36,316 bases of DNA from SYFY01 sp031385325 (GTDB lineage Bacteria > Pseudomonadota > Gammaproteobacteria > Pseudomonadales > Azotimanducaceae). Where the stretch lies: NCBI GenBank assembly GCA_031385325.1, contig JANNBJ010000156.1, forward strand, positions 1-36,316, given 5' to 3'. The notes beneath the pieces were generated by a model. It saw only the letters and a program-made list of their open reading frames with translations, searched no databases and had not been told where the DNA came from. A program made the position numbers and the translations under genes. Positions 35,947-36,316 of the stretch are shown one piece after another (positions within the stretch are counted from its first letter, which is position 1; the number at the start of each line of letters is the position of its first letter).

Positions 35947-36316
35947 CTATTCTTTTTTCTCGTCCTGGGAATTGTGGTCAGGATCTTCGTCCCCAACTAC
36001 TGGATCGGGGGGCGGCGTCTGGTCCTTTCCCTTGTTTGTTCGCGAACGGAAAGGCGCTTCAAAAGCCTGTCGCACAAGATTGAGCGGATTCATCTCATTG
36101 AGTTGACGCAGGTTGGAGCGGAACTGCTCCTGATGATCGAGGAATGACACGATGCTCTGTTCGATGTATCGGGAAACCACACCACCCATGCGATCACCAT
36201 AAAAGCGGATGATCTGTTCGATGGCACGATTGGTGAGCACGGCCTGATGGCCTTCGGTTTCCTGTTCCGCAAGAATCTGCAGCAGTACGGACCGAGTGAT
36301 GTTGGCGCCGTCTTTG
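35947..36316 (-). CDS. phaR: PhaR-type polyhydroxyalkanoate synthesis regulator, 5' end cut by window
   Basis: The last ~122 residues are present; the N-terminal DNA-binding part lies outside the window. The visible segment begins with ITRSVLLQILAEQE, which matches the second half of the PHB/PHA accumulation regulator domain, and continues with IEQIIRFYGDRMGGVVSRYIEQS and an acidic, proline-rich C-terminal tail. Such regulators bind storage granules and repress phasin and PHA genes. No phaC, phaB or phasin gene is in view. It lies 30 bases upstream of the hydrolase gene on the same strand. Confidence 0.82.
   Translation of the reverse strand, partial: KDGANITRSVLLQILAEQETEGHQAVLTNRAIEQIIRFYGDRMGGVVSRYIEQSIVSFLDHQEQFRSNLRQLNEMNPLNLVRQAFEAPFRSRTNKGKDQTPPPDPVVGDEDPDHNSQDEKKE

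Overview
The window looks like chromosomal DNA of a moderately GC-rich, Gram-negative proteobacterium, most likely a gammaproteobacterium. Reasons: an RND efflux pair, outer-membrane-type lipoprotein and OmpA proteins, a PA0069-type radical SAM protein, the lipoprotein protease / 7TM / RimK-like ligase trio familiar from Pseudomonas-type genomes, and a PhaR-type regulator of polyhydroxyalkanoate storage. The species cannot be named from the sequence. No tRNA, rRNA, CRISPR array or intact insertion sequence was seen.

Layout. 1-1357 (minus): a PhyH-type dioxygenase coupled to an Smr-domain protein cut by the window edge. 1506-5796 (plus): RND adaptor and pump. 5850-8361: divergent aldehyde dehydrogenase and zinc alcohol dehydrogenase. 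8366-11788 (minus): a large hybrid sensor kinase. 11922-14744: a small hypothetical gene, an APC permease and a radical SAM protein. 14979-18244 (plus): a three-gene envelope operon (lipoprotein with an aspartyl-protease-like DTGA motif, membrane protein with inactive transglutaminase domain, ATP-grasp ligase). 18297-19747: an ABM-fold monooxygenase and an alpha/beta hydrolase. 19838-22581 (plus): a norQ/norD-like AAA+ and VWA pair without nitric oxide reductase genes.

22582-28798 is the accessory part. It holds a decayed ompA copy, an array of four perfect hairpins, a vapBC toxin-antitoxin pair, a TIR-domain membrane protein, a degenerate IS3-type fragment, a decayed norD copy, an amidohydrolase and a methyltransferase. 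The intact norD lies on one side of this segment and the intact ompA on the other, so the ancestral order was probably norD and ompA tail to tail, later duplicated or recombined with a diverged copy and filled with cargo.

28799-36316 returns to housekeeping-type genes, mostly minus: ompA with a HAD phosphatase, an alpha-E / circularly permuted ATP-grasp pair, a small secreted protein (plus), and phaR - alpha/beta hydrolase - gpsA. Overlapping stop/start junctions (TAATG, TGATG, ATGA, GTGA) join genes in nearly every operon.

The best candidates for an undescribed system are the TIR protein, whose six cysteines all lie on the predicted periplasmic side of a single membrane helix, and the lipoprotein-protease / 7TM / ligase operon, which has one component in each envelope layer.
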